A stretch of 64,000 nt of DNA from Sphingobacteriales bacterium (GCA_900299255.1 OMJB01000056.1:1-64000); one strand, 5' to 3'; shown: positions 53,585 through 63,938, counted from the stretch's first letter. Numbers and translations: made by a program. Notes: generated by a model not told the origin, from the sequence alone.

Positions 53585-54832
53585 TTATTCAAGGAGGTAT
53601 GTATCGTTTTCAGGCAGTAAATTGAGGTCAACGTCCATGCCGGCGATACCTTCTATTGAGCCCCTGATATGCGCTGCATTGAGCAGTACTTTTTCCAGCT
53701 CTTTTTCGCGCGCTTTCCATAGCTTTTCCATCTGGTCGCGTTCCCGCTGAATAGATAACTTCATGCGCATAAAACCCTCTCTAATTGCTTTCCACTGCTC
53801 AGAGAATTCTGTACTGATGAGGTAATTATACAGCAGTATCATTTTATCGCCTTTGTTTTCCTGGCTTTTGGTGGCATTGTATACCTTAATTACCAGTTCA
53901 CGCAGCACATAGACGAGTGCGCGTACCTCTGCAAAACTGCAAATCCAAATACCGTCTTTTTCACCGAAAGACGCCATATCTTTTGGCATGGCCTGAGTAA
54001 CTATTACTGCCACATCAGCACCCAGCACACGCATATCAGCTTTCAGTTTTTCTATCCATTCTGCGCTGAAGTCTTTGGTACGCTTGCTTTCAAAAATGAT
54101 TCTGCCGCATTCCTGCCCGAAGCTGTTGCGAACGGTCTGAATACAATCGGCACCTTTTATCCCTTTACCCACCTCCTGTACCAGGTCGAACGGAAAAGAC
54201 TCCCGCAATAACTGCTCCAGTATGAGCTCCTGCACCTCCCCCTGCAGTTGCATTGACCCCTGCTCTATACGGCGCTTCATCTCCTCTACATTTTTACGCT
54301 GGTCGTCCAGTTGTTTCTGCAATTCCATCACCTTCATCTGGTGCTCGGTTTCCTTCAGCTTATTTCTTTCGTCCTCTTCTTTCTTAATGACATCAGAAAG
54401 TTTAGCACGCTCATCCAACAGCCTGCGCTGTATCTCCAGGTCTATTTCCTGTGCCTTTGTTATCAGCTCCTGCTCCTTTCTGAGATACTGCAGTTCTTTC
54501 TCGTTGGCTTCTTTCAGTTTAGCCTCATTGGTTTTGTTTGCGTCCTCGAGCATACGGAGCTTGTTTTCGTATTCTGCCCCAACTTTACTGGATAACTCCT
54601 GCACCAGCTTTGCCTCCATTGCTTTCTTCTCATCGGCAAACTTTTTAGCTGCAGCATCCCTTTCATCCTGCCACTGCTGTTCTTTCTGCCGCAGCTGTTC
54701 CTCCTTCTGTTTTGTAAGTTCGTTCCACTTCTGGTTAAATTCCTTTCTTACCCTATCCTCTACTGACTGAGCTATCGCAGCTTCGGGTTCAAACTGGTGC
54801 CTGCAATTGGGGCAAATAATTAATGTAGACAT
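53585..54832 (-). CDS. DUF2130 domain-containing coiled-coil protein
   Basis: 415 residues from ATG 54832; a GTG at 54841 is also in frame. The N-terminus has a CPNCRHQF zinc-ribbon-like half-motif. Residues ~25-215 are a long Lys/Glu/Gln-rich coiled coil. Residues ~215-345 form the DUF2130 core (LLRESFPFDLVQEVGKGIKGADCIQTV; GRIIFESKRTKDFSAEWIEKLK; AVIVTQAMPKDM), a fold resembling PD-(D/E)XK nucleases, with an ESK core. The biological role is unknown; RmuC-like DNA metabolism is a guess only. The gene is divergent from the PorE-like gene. Confidence 0.87.
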   Translation of the reverse strand: MSTLIICPNCRHQFEPEAAIAQSVEDRVRKEFNQKWNELTKQKEEQLRQKEQQWQDERDAAAKKFADEKKAMEAKLVQELSSKVGAEYENKLRMLEDANKTNEAKLKEANEKELQYLRKEQELITKAQEIDLEIQRRLLDERAKLSDVIKKEEDERNKLKETEHQMKVMELQKQLDDQRKNVEEMKRRIEQGSMQLQGEVQELILEQLLRESFPFDLVQEVGKGIKGADCIQTVRNSFGQECGRIIFESKRTKDFSAEWIEKLKADMRVLGADVAVIVTQAMPKDMASFGEKDGIWICSFAEVRALVYVLRELVIKVYNATKSQENKGDKMILLYNYLISTEFSEQWKAIREGFMRMKLSIQRERDQMEKLWKAREKELEKVLLNAAHIRGSIEGIAGMDVDLNLLPENDTYLLE

Positions 54833-55006
54833 AAGTACCACTATTCTGTTTCCGTAAGGTACGAAGTTCTGATTTTATTTAAGATTACGCCTGAATCCGG
54901 CATTTTATTATAGCAAGCCGAAAAACTACCCAAAACACCTTTGCAGAACCGAGGCTTCTGCTTTCACATACACACTTCATAATTTTGACGTATTTTTCGC
55001 CATCAG

Positions 55007-56911
55007 ATGCGGCTCAGATTACTGTTTTTTATTTTCAGCTTTGTTTTACCTTATACCCTGCTTGCCCAAACAGCAACCAAGGCTAACCGGTATTTTAATG
55101 AAGCACTAGTGCTGAAAGCCAAAAAACAAACTGAAAAAGCGTGTACGCAAATGGAACTGGCTGTTCAGGGTGACCCAACAGACCCGGACGGATACAGCCT
55201 GCTGGGCCAATGGTATTATGAAGCGCACAAATTCAAAGAGGCAGTTGACGTATTTCGCAGAGCGACTGCCAGGTGCCAAAACGGGGCAATGCGGTTTTCG
55301 AAGCCGCTGGCGAAAAGCCTGCTGGCGGCGGGACTGGCAGAAAGTGCCATCATGACCATCAACAACTATGCAACCATAAAAGACAGTGCCGAATGGAACA
55401 GGATGCGGATACAGGCCGATTTTATCAAAGCCAGCATTCCGGATCAGGCACCTGAATTTCCGGTCAGCCTTGGCATGCGCATCAACAGCCGAGACCCTGA
55501 GCTGTTTCCTACTATGGCAGCTGACAGCCAGCACCTTTATTTTACACGCCGTGTAAATAACATGGATGAGGATTTCTTTAAGGCAGATTATGACTCGTGT
55601 GGCGGGTGGTTGTATGCGCGCAATATGGGCGTGCCACCCAACTCACCCAGCCAGGAATCTTCAATGTCCATATCAGCGGACGGGCACTATTTGTTTTTTA
55701 CCAGGTGTGAGAACCGCAGCGAAAACGGATGGGCAGAAGGCGGATGCGATATGTTTATGGCATACAGGGTTGCCAATGACAGCCCCTGGACTATTGCGCA
55801 GCCATTTGGCGGCACCATCAATACACCAGCCTACGAGGGGATGCCCTCACCATCACCTGATTGCCGGGAACTGTACTTTGTGAGTGACCGCCCGGGGGGG
55901 TATGGCGGTTATGATATCTGGATATCACGGTTTGTAAATGGCTTGTGGCAGCTGCCTGTAAATGCGGGGCCTAATATCAATACAAAGGAGAATGAAACCT
56001 GCCCTTACATGTATGCCGATAATGAGACATTCTACTTTACCAGTGACGGCTGGACAGGCATGGGCGGCACAGACATATTTGTGAGCCACAAAATCAATGA
56101 CAGTAGCTACACAAAAGCGAAAAACCTGGGGTACCCGATCAACACCGCTTTTGACGAACAAAGCGAGTGTGTAAACCTCGATGGCAACAGGCTGTACTTC
56201 AGTTCAGACAGAAACGGCCCGGCAGGTAATTTTGACATTTTTGAAGCCTCGCTAAAATCAGGGCAGGTGAAGCCCAACCCGGTCAGCTATATACATGGTG
56301 TGGTATATGACAGCATTACCAAGCTGAGGCTCAACTACGCCACAATGTATATATGCAATGCAGCAAAAGGAGACACTTTGTACCAGCTGCAGAGCAACCG
56401 GGGCGATGCCAGCTACATCATAACCCTGCATTATGGCGACACATACTTACTGCACACCAGCCGGCCCGGATACACCGAACTGCATGACACCATAGTGTTT
56501 GACAAACAGTATCTGCAAAAACCTATGCTGCACAACGTAGCTATGCTGCCATCTGATTATGTAAAGCCTATTAATGACAGCCTGCTGCTTACTGTACATT
56601 TTGATGTAAACAGAGTTGAATTGTCAGATTCAGACAAGGCATTGCTTTCATCTGCAATATTGCCTTGGGCAGGTGAAAAGAACTTTATGCTGTTTGTAAA
56701 CGCATATACCGACAACACCGGAACACCCATGATCAATGAATCGCTTTCATTTAAGCGGGCATCGCAGGTGGCAGGTTTTATACAGTCGCTGGGTATAGAC
56801 GAAACGATGGTACAGGCAAAAGGGCTGGGTGAAGCCCATATGATAGCCACCAACGAAACCCCGGAGGGACAAAGAATGAACCGCAGGGTGGAAGTAATTA
56901 TCAGACGATAG
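55007..56911 (+). CDS. OmpA-family protein with TPR and PD40 repeats (PorE-like)
   Basis: 634 residues: signal peptide 1-21; TPR-like helices ~25-140 (YFNEALVLKAKKQTEKACTQ; GYSLLGQWYYEAHKFKEAVD). PD40/WD40-like beta repeats follow at ~150-420 (DGHYLFFTRC, CRELYFVSDRPGGYGGYDIW, NRLYFSSDRNGPAGNFDIFE), then a carboxypeptidase-regulatory-like domain ~430-520. A C-terminal OmpA domain (~530-634; TVHFDVNRVELSDSD, NAYTDNTGTPMINESLSFKRA, NRRVEVIIRR) would bind peptidoglycan. This order matches PorE (PG1058), a T9SS anchor protein, but several paralogues exist in such genomes. The gene is followed 24 bp later by the GH92 gene. Confidence 0.85.
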   Translation: MRLRLLFFIFSFVLPYTLLAQTATKANRYFNEALVLKAKKQTEKACTQMELAVQGDPTDPDGYSLLGQWYYEAHKFKEAVDVFRRATARCQNGAMRFSKPLAKSLLAAGLAESAIMTINNYATIKDSAEWNRMRIQADFIKASIPDQAPEFPVSLGMRINSRDPELFPTMAADSQHLYFTRRVNNMDEDFFKADYDSCGGWLYARNMGVPPNSPSQESSMSISADGHYLFFTRCENRSENGWAEGGCDMFMAYRVANDSPWTIAQPFGGTINTPAYEGMPSPSPDCRELYFVSDRPGGYGGYDIWISRFVNGLWQLPVNAGPNINTKENETCPYMYADNETFYFTSDGWTGMGGTDIFVSHKINDSSYTKAKNLGYPINTAFDEQSECVNLDGNRLYFSSDRNGPAGNFDIFEASLKSGQVKPNPVSYIHGVVYDSITKLRLNYATMYICNAAKGDTLYQLQSNRGDASYIITLHYGDTYLLHTSRPGYTELHDTIVFDKQYLQKPMLHNVAMLPSDYVKPINDSLLLTVHFDVNRVELSDSDKALLSSAILPWAGEKNFMLFVNAYTDNTGTPMINESLSFKRASQVAGFIQSLGIDETMVQAKGLGEAHMIATNETPEGQRMNRRVEVIIRR

Positions 56912-56935
56912 CCAGCCCGCTTAAACAACTAAATA

Positions 56936-59212
56936 ATGCGCACTATACTTTTTGCCTGCCTGCTTTTTGCAGTTCCTTCATTTGCCCAGAACGAGCAGCT
57001 GATAAAATATGTTAATCCGCTGACCGGAACAGACAGAATGGGGCATACATTTCCCGGAGCTACGGTACCTTTTGGATCAGTGCAGCTGAGCCCGGAAACG
57101 GACACCCTGCCCTATGAAGTGGACGGACATTACAACAAGGACGTTTATAAATACTGCGCCGGATATCAATACCAGGATAAGACCATTGTGGGATTCAGCC
57201 ATACGCATTTCAGTGGCACAGGGCACTCTGACCTGGGTGATTTTCTGATTATGCCAGCCAACGGCAAGCTACTGATGAACCCAGGCACAGCCGACCATCC
57301 GGAGAACGGTTTCAGATCGGGATACTCACATGCCAATGAAACTGCAGTACCTGACTACTATAAGGTAAAGCTGGATAAGTATAACATAACCGCAGAACTT
57401 ACTGCAACAGCAAGAGTAGGGTTTCATCAGTATACGTTTGGGAAGGCTGACAATGCACACATTATTCTTGATGCGGTTTACGGGATTTACAATTACCCGG
57501 ACAAGAATGTATGGACGTTTATCCGTGTGGAAAATGACACGCTGGTAACCGGGTACAGGCAGACAAATGGCTGGGGGCGCACACGCACGGTGTACTTTGC
57601 CATGACTTTCTCGCAGCCGTTTAAATCATACGGATGGCAAAACAGCAGCAAGAAGGAAGTGTACAGGGGATTCTGGAGAAAGTTTGATCAGGAAAACAAT
57701 TTTCCAGAAATAGCGGGCACACAGGTGCGAGCCCATTTTGATTTCAACACAACTGATGGCGGGCAGATAAAAATCAAATTTGCGGTATCGCCGGTAAGCA
57801 CTGCCAATGCGCTGGAAAATTTGAGAACAGAAATACCAGGATGGGATTTCAACGTTGTAAAAAAACAGGGGCAGGATGCGTGGGTGAAAGAACTGAATAA
57901 AATGGTGATTACCGGAGATGAAGAAACGAAGCAAAACTTCTATACTTCGGTATACCATACCTATATAAATCCTACGGTGTACATGGATGTGAACAGTGAG
58001 TATAAAGGTCTGGATCAGAATACACATAAGGCTGCCGGTTTTACCAACTATACTACTTTTTCACTGTGGGATACGCACAGGGCACTGCATCCGCTGTTCA
58101 ACATCATACAGCCCCGGCGCAATGCGGATATGATCAATTCCATGCTGGCACATTACGATCAAAGTGCGCACCATATGCTGCCGGTATGGAGCAACAGTGC
58201 TAATGAAAACTGGTGTATGATCGGCTATCATTCGGTTTCTGTTGTTGCAGATGCATTTGTAAAAGGAGTGAAAGGGTTTGATGCGCAGCGGGTGCTGCAG
58301 GCTTGCATAGCCACATCGAACCACAAATCGTTTGATGGTGTGGGTTACTACTTACAGATGGGCTATGTACCTGAAGACAAGAACAGCTCATCTGTATCTA
58401 AAACGCTGGAGTATGCTTATGACGACTGGTGCATAGCGCAGATGGCAAAGAAAATGGGCAAAGCCAGTATCTATGACGAATACATAAAACGCTCAGCGAA
58501 CTACAAAAATGTGTTTGATGCAGGGAGCGGTTTTATGCGGCCAAGGATGAGTGACGGAAGTTTTAAAAAGGATTTTGATGTACTCAATACAGACGAACCC
58601 GGATTTATAGAAGGTAATACATGGAATTACAGCCTTTATGTGCCGCATGCCCCGACAGAAATGATACAAATGATGGGCGGCAGCAAACGGTTTGCGCGAC
58701 ATCTTGATTCTTTGTTTACCATGCAGTTGCCGGACAGTTTTTTTGCGAAAACCGAAGACATAACAAGAGATGGCATCATAGGTAATTATGTACATGGCAA
58801 CGAGCCATCGCACCACATTGCTTACCTGTATAACTGGGCTGGCATGGAGTGGAAGACACAGGAGCGGGTGCGCATGATCATGAAGAAAATGTACCACCCT
58901 ACACCAGACGGGCTGAGCGGGAATGACGACTGCGGGCAAATGAGCGCATGGTATATTTTCAGTGCGCTTGGTTTTTATCCGGTTGCTCCCGGCTCTGATG
59001 AGTACGCATTTGGCAGCCCGGCAGTTTCGTCTGCCGTGTTGCATCTGGAAAACGGAAAAACGCTGAAAATTACAGCCAATAACCAGAGTGACAAAAATGT
59101 GTATGTGCAGCGGGTGAGCATCAATGGCAAACCACTGAACCGCAATTTTATTACGCACCAGGAATTAATGAATGGCGGGGAAATTGTGTTTGATATGAGT
59201 GGCAAACATTAA
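56936..59212 (+). CDS. GH92 family alpha-mannosidase
   Basis: 758-residue exported glycosidase; signal peptide 1-18 (FAVPSFAQ). Family 92 enzymes are Ca-dependent inverting exo-alpha-mannosidases acting on N-glycans. Signatures are YVNPLTGTDRMGHTFPGATV, GFSHTHFSGTGHSDLGDF, FSLWDTHRALHPL, EGNTWNYSLYVPHAP (acid residue region) and GNDDCGQMSAWYIFSALGFYPV (Asp pair region). The length is close to the family average. It lies directly behind the PorE-like gene; there is no sus-type operon around it. Confidence 0.94.
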   Translation: MRTILFACLLFAVPSFAQNEQLIKYVNPLTGTDRMGHTFPGATVPFGSVQLSPETDTLPYEVDGHYNKDVYKYCAGYQYQDKTIVGFSHTHFSGTGHSDLGDFLIMPANGKLLMNPGTADHPENGFRSGYSHANETAVPDYYKVKLDKYNITAELTATARVGFHQYTFGKADNAHIILDAVYGIYNYPDKNVWTFIRVENDTLVTGYRQTNGWGRTRTVYFAMTFSQPFKSYGWQNSSKKEVYRGFWRKFDQENNFPEIAGTQVRAHFDFNTTDGGQIKIKFAVSPVSTANALENLRTEIPGWDFNVVKKQGQDAWVKELNKMVITGDEETKQNFYTSVYHTYINPTVYMDVNSEYKGLDQNTHKAAGFTNYTTFSLWDTHRALHPLFNIIQPRRNADMINSMLAHYDQSAHHMLPVWSNSANENWCMIGYHSVSVVADAFVKGVKGFDAQRVLQACIATSNHKSFDGVGYYLQMGYVPEDKNSSSVSKTLEYAYDDWCIAQMAKKMGKASIYDEYIKRSANYKNVFDAGSGFMRPRMSDGSFKKDFDVLNTDEPGFIEGNTWNYSLYVPHAPTEMIQMMGGSKRFARHLDSLFTMQLPDSFFAKTEDITRDGIIGNYVHGNEPSHHIAYLYNWAGMEWKTQERVRMIMKKMYHPTPDGLSGNDDCGQMSAWYIFSALGFYPVAPGSDEYAFGSPAVSSAVLHLENGKTLKITANNQSDKNVYVQRVSINGKPLNRNFITHQELMNGGEIVFDMSGKH

Positions 59213-59268
59213 TCAGCGAGCCGAGTAGGCGTTACAATAGCAAACACAAAAAACCTGCAAACCCAGCT

Positions 59269-60843
59269 CTAATGCTTTGCACCAGCAGGCACTTGAACTG
59301 CTTTTGGCAGAACTTTTCTGGGTAGTTTTTCATCGCGCATGGCGGTGTGGTACACAAATGAAGCCATGATGATGGATGCCTGCATCAGATCATTGGGGCT
59401 GGCCCGGTCATAAGAGTCCATGTTGGTGTGGTGAGTACGGGTACCGTATTCCAGCCCGTCTTGTATAAACTGGAAGCCGGGTATACCTACCTCATCGAAT
59501 GAGATGTGATCTGTGGAGCCAGTGTTGCGGTACGTAACGGTATTGGCACCGAGATCCGCAAACGGCTCCAGCCAGGACTGAAAAATGGGTTTCAGCTCAT
59601 CATTGCCCTGCAGGTAAATGCCTCTGATCTTACCACCACCATTATCCAGGTTGTAGTAGGCGCTTACTTTCGACTGGTCGGGTTTCAATTCCATCGTTTT
59701 CCTGTCGGCAAAGTGATTCTTTACGTATCCCCTTGAACCAAGCAAACCCTGCTCCTCACCACTCCACAAAACAATTCGAATAGTGCGGCGGGGCTTAAGG
59801 CCAAGCGTTTTTATGATCCTGACAGCCTCCATCGCTACCACAACGCCTACGGCGTTATCGGTAGTGCCGGTAGATGCGTGCCAACTATCCATATGGCCGC
59901 CGAGTATTACAAGTTCGTCTTTCAGCTTAGGGTCGGTGCCGGGTATTTCGGCAACTACGTTATTCTCTATAGAGTCGGTGGCAAAGAAAGTTGTCTTGGT
60001 GTCCATCTCGAGGGTTACTTCTTTGCCGGCATCCAACAACCGTTGAATCCTTGCCAGATGCTCCATGCCCATTTCCATTTCGGGTAGTACCGGTTTGGCG
60101 TCCCATGCCCTTGAAGCACCGTTAGATGTAAATACAGTACCCATGGTACCTCTACCGCCGCTGAGCACAGCAACCGCACCCTCGGCTATCAGAAATGAAT
60201 CGAGTGAGGCACGTGTGGCCGGAGCCATCCTGTTGGCATTTCTTGGTGTTGTGTTCGCAGGGGCATCTTCGGTATGTGGGTCTTTTGCCAGTTTTTCGAG
60301 GTCGGCATCAGAAACCCTTGAGGCATCGGGTGCAAAATTTGGTTTGGGATCAAAACCGGCGGCTGGCAACAGTACGGCTATCTTACCTCTTAGTTTGCCG
60401 GTGAATTTTGCCATATCGTCCATTGACTCAATCTTCACAATCATCGCACCGGCTTTAATCATTCCATTCGTACCGGGTGTCCATGCTTTGGGCACTGCAA
60501 TCAACTGTTGATAGTAAGGTGCAGTCATGGCCACGTATGCTTTATTGATCTCCCACCCTTTACCAAAGCTGCCCCATGGCTCTATGGCTACATGCTCCAA
60601 GCCCCAGCTTTCCAGTTTTTCTTTAGCCCATTTTTCGGCACTTTTCATACCTGGCGACCCTGTGAGGCGGGGGCCATTCACATCCGTCAATTCAGATAAA
60701 GTCTTCATCACCTGACTATTGCCAAACCCTTCATTTTTGATGAGCATGATGGTATGCAAATCGACCTTCTCCGTATTATCACCTTTAAATGAAATGAGTA
60801 TACAAGAGGCAGCAAGCAATAAAGCACCGGTAATTCTATTCAT
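59269..60843 (-). CDS. M28 family metallopeptidase (PA domain)
   Basis: 524-residue exported zinc aminopeptidase or carboxypeptidase-Q-like enzyme; a hydrophobic N-terminus is seen at 1-19. Metal ligands: His317 and Asp319 (GGHMDSWHAS), Asp329 (TTDNAVGVV), Glu363/364 (WSGEEQGLLG) and His446 (STDHISFDEVGIP). A PA-like insertion occupies ~130-290, with a low-complexity piece around residues 190-210. It is convergent with the GH92 gene (56 bp apart). The C-terminal ~15 residues are rich in Lys/Pro and unconserved. Confidence 0.92.
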   Translation of the reverse strand: MNRITGALLLAASCILISFKGDNTEKVDLHTIMLIKNEGFGNSQVMKTLSELTDVNGPRLTGSPGMKSAEKWAKEKLESWGLEHVAIEPWGSFGKGWEINKAYVAMTAPYYQQLIAVPKAWTPGTNGMIKAGAMIVKIESMDDMAKFTGKLRGKIAVLLPAAGFDPKPNFAPDASRVSDADLEKLAKDPHTEDAPANTTPRNANRMAPATRASLDSFLIAEGAVAVLSGGRGTMGTVFTSNGASRAWDAKPVLPEMEMGMEHLARIQRLLDAGKEVTLEMDTKTTFFATDSIENNVVAEIPGTDPKLKDELVILGGHMDSWHASTGTTDNAVGVVVAMEAVRIIKTLGLKPRRTIRIVLWSGEEQGLLGSRGYVKNHFADRKTMELKPDQSKVSAYYNLDNGGGKIRGIYLQGNDELKPIFQSWLEPFADLGANTVTYRNTGSTDHISFDEVGIPGFQFIQDGLEYGTRTHHTNMDSYDRASPNDLMQASIIMASFVYHTAMRDEKLPRKVLPKAVQVPAGAKH

Positions 60844-60884
60844 CGAAAAAATATTTTCCCGAAAAATAGGTAAAAAACAACAGA

Positions 60885-60930
60885 GTGGTTGAATTAGTTG
60901 AGGGCAGCTAGTTGGTCAAGTTGTTGAGCT
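60885..60930. repeat. TTGGTTGAATTAGTTG-type repeat near a gene end
   Basis: TTGATTGG-like low-complexity sequence at the 3' end of the lipoprotein gene and the start of the gap to the M28 gene. It is the same type as at 691-765 and 29771-29890, and it overlaps the last residues (LNNLTN) of the lipoprotein. Confidence 0.5.
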
Positions 60931-61852
60931 GGCCTTTGAAGGCTTTAGGATCTGTTTCAACTAATGTAACAGAGTACGTTTCACCGGTTTTGGGAGTTGC
61001 ACCCGAAACACCAGCGTAAAAGTGACCGTTGATAAGGGCATAAAAAACAAAGTGCACAGGAATATCAGGAACATGGCTTTCTCTGAAAATGCCGTCAGAG
61101 TAATTTACCAGAGGTCGAATACCTTTGTAGTTATCATACATAGTCCACGCGTGCAATAATGATAAATATGGCAACTGAATACCGCCCGATATGTTGAAGA
61201 CTATTGAAAATGCCTGATAGTGAGGAAGTGTCATAAAAATATCTGCATTGCATTCTTTCAAAGAATCTGATATAATTTTTACGGTATCTCCATTATAAAT
61301 AACTGCATTAACTGTATCTGTCAACCTTCTCCAATTTACCTTATTATCAACTGAATTGGCAACGGGCTGCCCAGAAAAAAATTGCATTCCCTGTGTAGAG
61401 TCTTTATCCTTTGGAATAGTTGCTGAAACCGTACATCCTCCCGGCCTCAAATATATTGGCTGTCCTGACAGGGTTGCATGAATTGATATTTCCCCACCTG
61501 AGAACAAAGGCTCTCCATCACTTATCGGGAGCATCTTTGAGAATATCATATCGCCTTTCTTCAGGTATTCGGCAACTTCGAACTGAACATTTGTTGTCAC
61601 CGGATTTCCAGCACCATCCTGCAGGCAGTTGGCTGGTATTACATAGCGGGTACCGCTGTTTCCATAAAACGTTCCTCCGGTTGCACCATTCACTGAGACG
61701 TATTTGGGCTTTACCTCCAGCATCTGGTAAATGGTATCCATTGACGAATAAGTGCTAAATACAGACACAGGTGTACTAACAGTATCCTCTTTTTTACATG
61801 AAAAAGCGGTAACAGTTATGCAAAATGATGCAAACAAAATAGTATTCTTCAT
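60908..61852 (-). CDS. hypothetical lipoprotein
   Basis: 314 residues from ATG 61852 (frame opens to 61888, but the extra 12 residues do not form a signal peptide). A lipobox-like VTAFSC at Cys19 follows the hydrophobic segment FASFCITVTAF. The first half GGTFYGNSGTRYVIPANCLQ..VTTNVQFEVAEYLKKGDMI..PLFSGGEISIHAT resembles the ZU5-like surface domain found in many Bacteroidota lipoproteins. No enzymatic motif is seen. It sits between htpG and the M28 gene, all on the minus strand, though their gaps suggest separate transcription. Confidence 0.75.
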   Translation of the reverse strand: MKNTILFASFCITVTAFSCKKEDTVSTPVSVFSTYSSMDTIYQMLEVKPKYVSVNGATGGTFYGNSGTRYVIPANCLQDGAGNPVTTNVQFEVAEYLKKGDMIFSKMLPISDGEPLFSGGEISIHATLSGQPIYLRPGGCTVSATIPKDKDSTQGMQFFSGQPVANSVDNKVNWRRLTDTVNAVIYNGDTVKIISDSLKECNADIFMTLPHYQAFSIVFNISGGIQLPYLSLLHAWTMYDNYKGIRPLVNYSDGIFRESHVPDIPVHFVFYALINGHFYAGVSGATPKTGETYSVTLVETDPKAFKGQLNNLTN

Positions 61853-61914
61853 AATGATCTGTATGCGCCCAAAAAGGCAGTTAAACAATACGAGTTAAAC
61901 TAAAGACGGGTAAT

Positions 61915-61961
61915 ATAAAGAAAAGGTTAGTAAAAGACTAAAATTATCTTTTACTAACCTT
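61915..61961 (-). terminator. terminator of htpG
   Basis: A perfect 15-bp stem (61923-61937 with 61947-61961) on the minus strand is followed by a T-rich tail (TTCTTTA). It lies 24 bp after the htpG stop. Confidence 0.85.
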
Positions 61962-61985
61962 CTGTAATTCTTCAATCAAATACTA

Positions 61986-63938
61986 TCAAATCAGTTCGAG
62001 GCTTCTGCTGACGAACTGTGTAAGGTCGGCACCGGTGAGCATACCCTGAGAGAGCAAAGCCAGATCGAAAGCCTGCTTAGCGAGCTGTTTTTGTTCTTCT
62101 TCAGTACCGGCACTTAATATGCGGCTGACGAGTTTGTGGTTGCCGTTAATAGCTACTTTGTAGTTATCGGGGAATGCACCGAACATGCTCATACCGCCAC
62201 CGCCCATGGCGGCCATATCTTTCATGCGGCGCATGAATTCGTCCATGGTCACTGTTACGGGCAATTCATCGGGGCTCAGGCCTTCCACATGCACATTCAT
62301 GTCTTTGCGGTTGATAGCCTTTTCAAAGATACCTTTCACTTTATTGCTGTCATCTTCGCTGAGCACTGAGTCAATCTTCTCATCCTTATCAATCAGCTTA
62401 TCAGCCACATCGGCATCTACACGCTTAATGGATGTTTTCTCCAGCTTGCGCTCCATGTGGTTCACAAAATGGCTGTCTATAGGTGAGTTCATCAGCAGCA
62501 CGTCATACCCCTTCTTATTAGCCGACTGTATGAATGAATCCTGTTTTGCCGGATCGTTTGTATAAATATAAACTACAGTACCGTTCTTATCAGTTTGCAG
62601 CGGGGCTACCTTATCGTTGTACTCACTTAGGGTAAAGTACTCCTTGTTAGTGTTGCCCATGAGCGCAAAGTCCTTTGCCTTATCATAGAACTTGTCTTCA
62701 CTGATCATTCCGTATTTTACAAAGATGCCAATGTCGCTCCATTTATCTTCGAAAGCCTTGCGGTCTTTTTTGAAGAGCTCAGACAGTTTGTCGGCAACCT
62801 TGCGGGTAATATAGCTGTTGATCTTTTTTACATTGCTATCAGCCTGCAGGAAGCTGCGCGAAACGTTCAGAGGTATGTCTGGTGAGTCTATCAAACCATG
62901 CAGCAGCATCAAGAACTCAGGAACAATATCCTTCACCTCATCAGTAATAAAAACCTGGCGGCTGAACAGTTTGATTTTGTTGCGCTGTATCTCCATGTCA
63001 TTTTTCAGCTTGGGAAAATACAGTACACCAGTAAGATTAAATGGGAAATCAACGTTTAGATGAATCCAGAACAAAGGAGTTTCGCTCATCGGATACAGCT
63101 CCCTGTAGAATGCCAGGTAATCTTCGTCCTTCAGCTCTGACGGCGGCTTGGTCCATATAGGTGTAGTATTGTTAATGATGTTGTCAACCTCAATCTCTTT
63201 GCGGGCAGGCTTCTGTGCTTTATCTTCTTTGGCTGCTACCGGTGCATCATCCTCAGTTATTGCTACGGTATCATCTTCACCTTCTTTCAGGGAGTCATCA
63301 TCAACATATTCTTTTCTGGTACCAAACTTAACCGGCACAGGCAGGAATCTGCAGTATTTCTCAAGTATACCCTCGAGTTTGTGTTTTTCCAGAAATTCTT
63401 CTGAATCAGTGTTGACGTGCAGGATGATATCTGTACCTCTCTGAGTGCGCGTTCCGGGGCCAATCTCAAACTCCGTGCTGCCGTCGCATATCCACCTGGC
63501 GGGTTCTGCTCCCTCCTGGTAGCTCAGTGTCTGTATCTCCACCTGATCGGCCACCATAAACGCAGAATAGAAACCAAGTCCAAACTTACCTATCAGTTCG
63601 TTGGCATCTTTTGCATCTTTAAATTTCTCTACAAACTCCTCTGCACCCGAAAACGCAATCTGGTTGATATACTTCTTGATCTCCTCAGCGGTCATGCCCA
63701 GGCCATTATCAGAAATAGTAATGGTCTTTTTGTCTGCATCAAAAGCTACTTCAACGAGTGCATCGCCAAGAGCGCCATTGTACTGGCCCATAGAAGACAG
63801 GCGTTTGATCTTCTGCACCGCATCAACTGCGTTCGATACCAGCTCACGCAGAAAAATCTCATTGTCTGAGTATAAGAACTTCTTGATGATCGGAAATATG
63901 TTTTCCGTATGAATGGATATGTTACCTTTTTCCTGCAT
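61986..63938 (-). CDS. htpG: molecular chaperone HtpG (Hsp90)
   Basis: 650-residue cytosolic ATP-dependent chaperone. The GHKL ATPase domain shows ELVSNAVDAVQKI, ISDNGLGMTAEEI and GKFGLGFYSAFMVAD. The middle domain has WIHLNVDFPFNLTGVLYFPK and LPLNVSRSF-type sequence (IPLNVSRSFLQ). The C-terminal domain ends without MEEVD, as expected in bacteria. A charged linker at ~215-245 (DSLKEGEDDTVAITEDDAPVA) is longer than in E. coli (624 residues) and accounts for the extra length. Its start is at ATG 63938; the upstream region runs off the window. Confidence 0.96.
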   Translation of the reverse strand: MQEKGNISIHTENIFPIIKKFLYSDNEIFLRELVSNAVDAVQKIKRLSSMGQYNGALGDALVEVAFDADKKTITISDNGLGMTAEEIKKYINQIAFSGAEEFVEKFKDAKDANELIGKFGLGFYSAFMVADQVEIQTLSYQEGAEPARWICDGSTEFEIGPGTRTQRGTDIILHVNTDSEEFLEKHKLEGILEKYCRFLPVPVKFGTRKEYVDDDSLKEGEDDTVAITEDDAPVAAKEDKAQKPARKEIEVDNIINNTTPIWTKPPSELKDEDYLAFYRELYPMSETPLFWIHLNVDFPFNLTGVLYFPKLKNDMEIQRNKIKLFSRQVFITDEVKDIVPEFLMLLHGLIDSPDIPLNVSRSFLQADSNVKKINSYITRKVADKLSELFKKDRKAFEDKWSDIGIFVKYGMISEDKFYDKAKDFALMGNTNKEYFTLSEYNDKVAPLQTDKNGTVVYIYTNDPAKQDSFIQSANKKGYDVLLMNSPIDSHFVNHMERKLEKTSIKRVDADVADKLIDKDEKIDSVLSEDDSNKVKGIFEKAINRKDMNVHVEGLSPDELPVTVTMDEFMRRMKDMAAMGGGGMSMFGAFPDNYKVAINGNHKLVSRILSAGTEEEQKQLAKQAFDLALLSQGMLTGADLTQFVSRSLELI

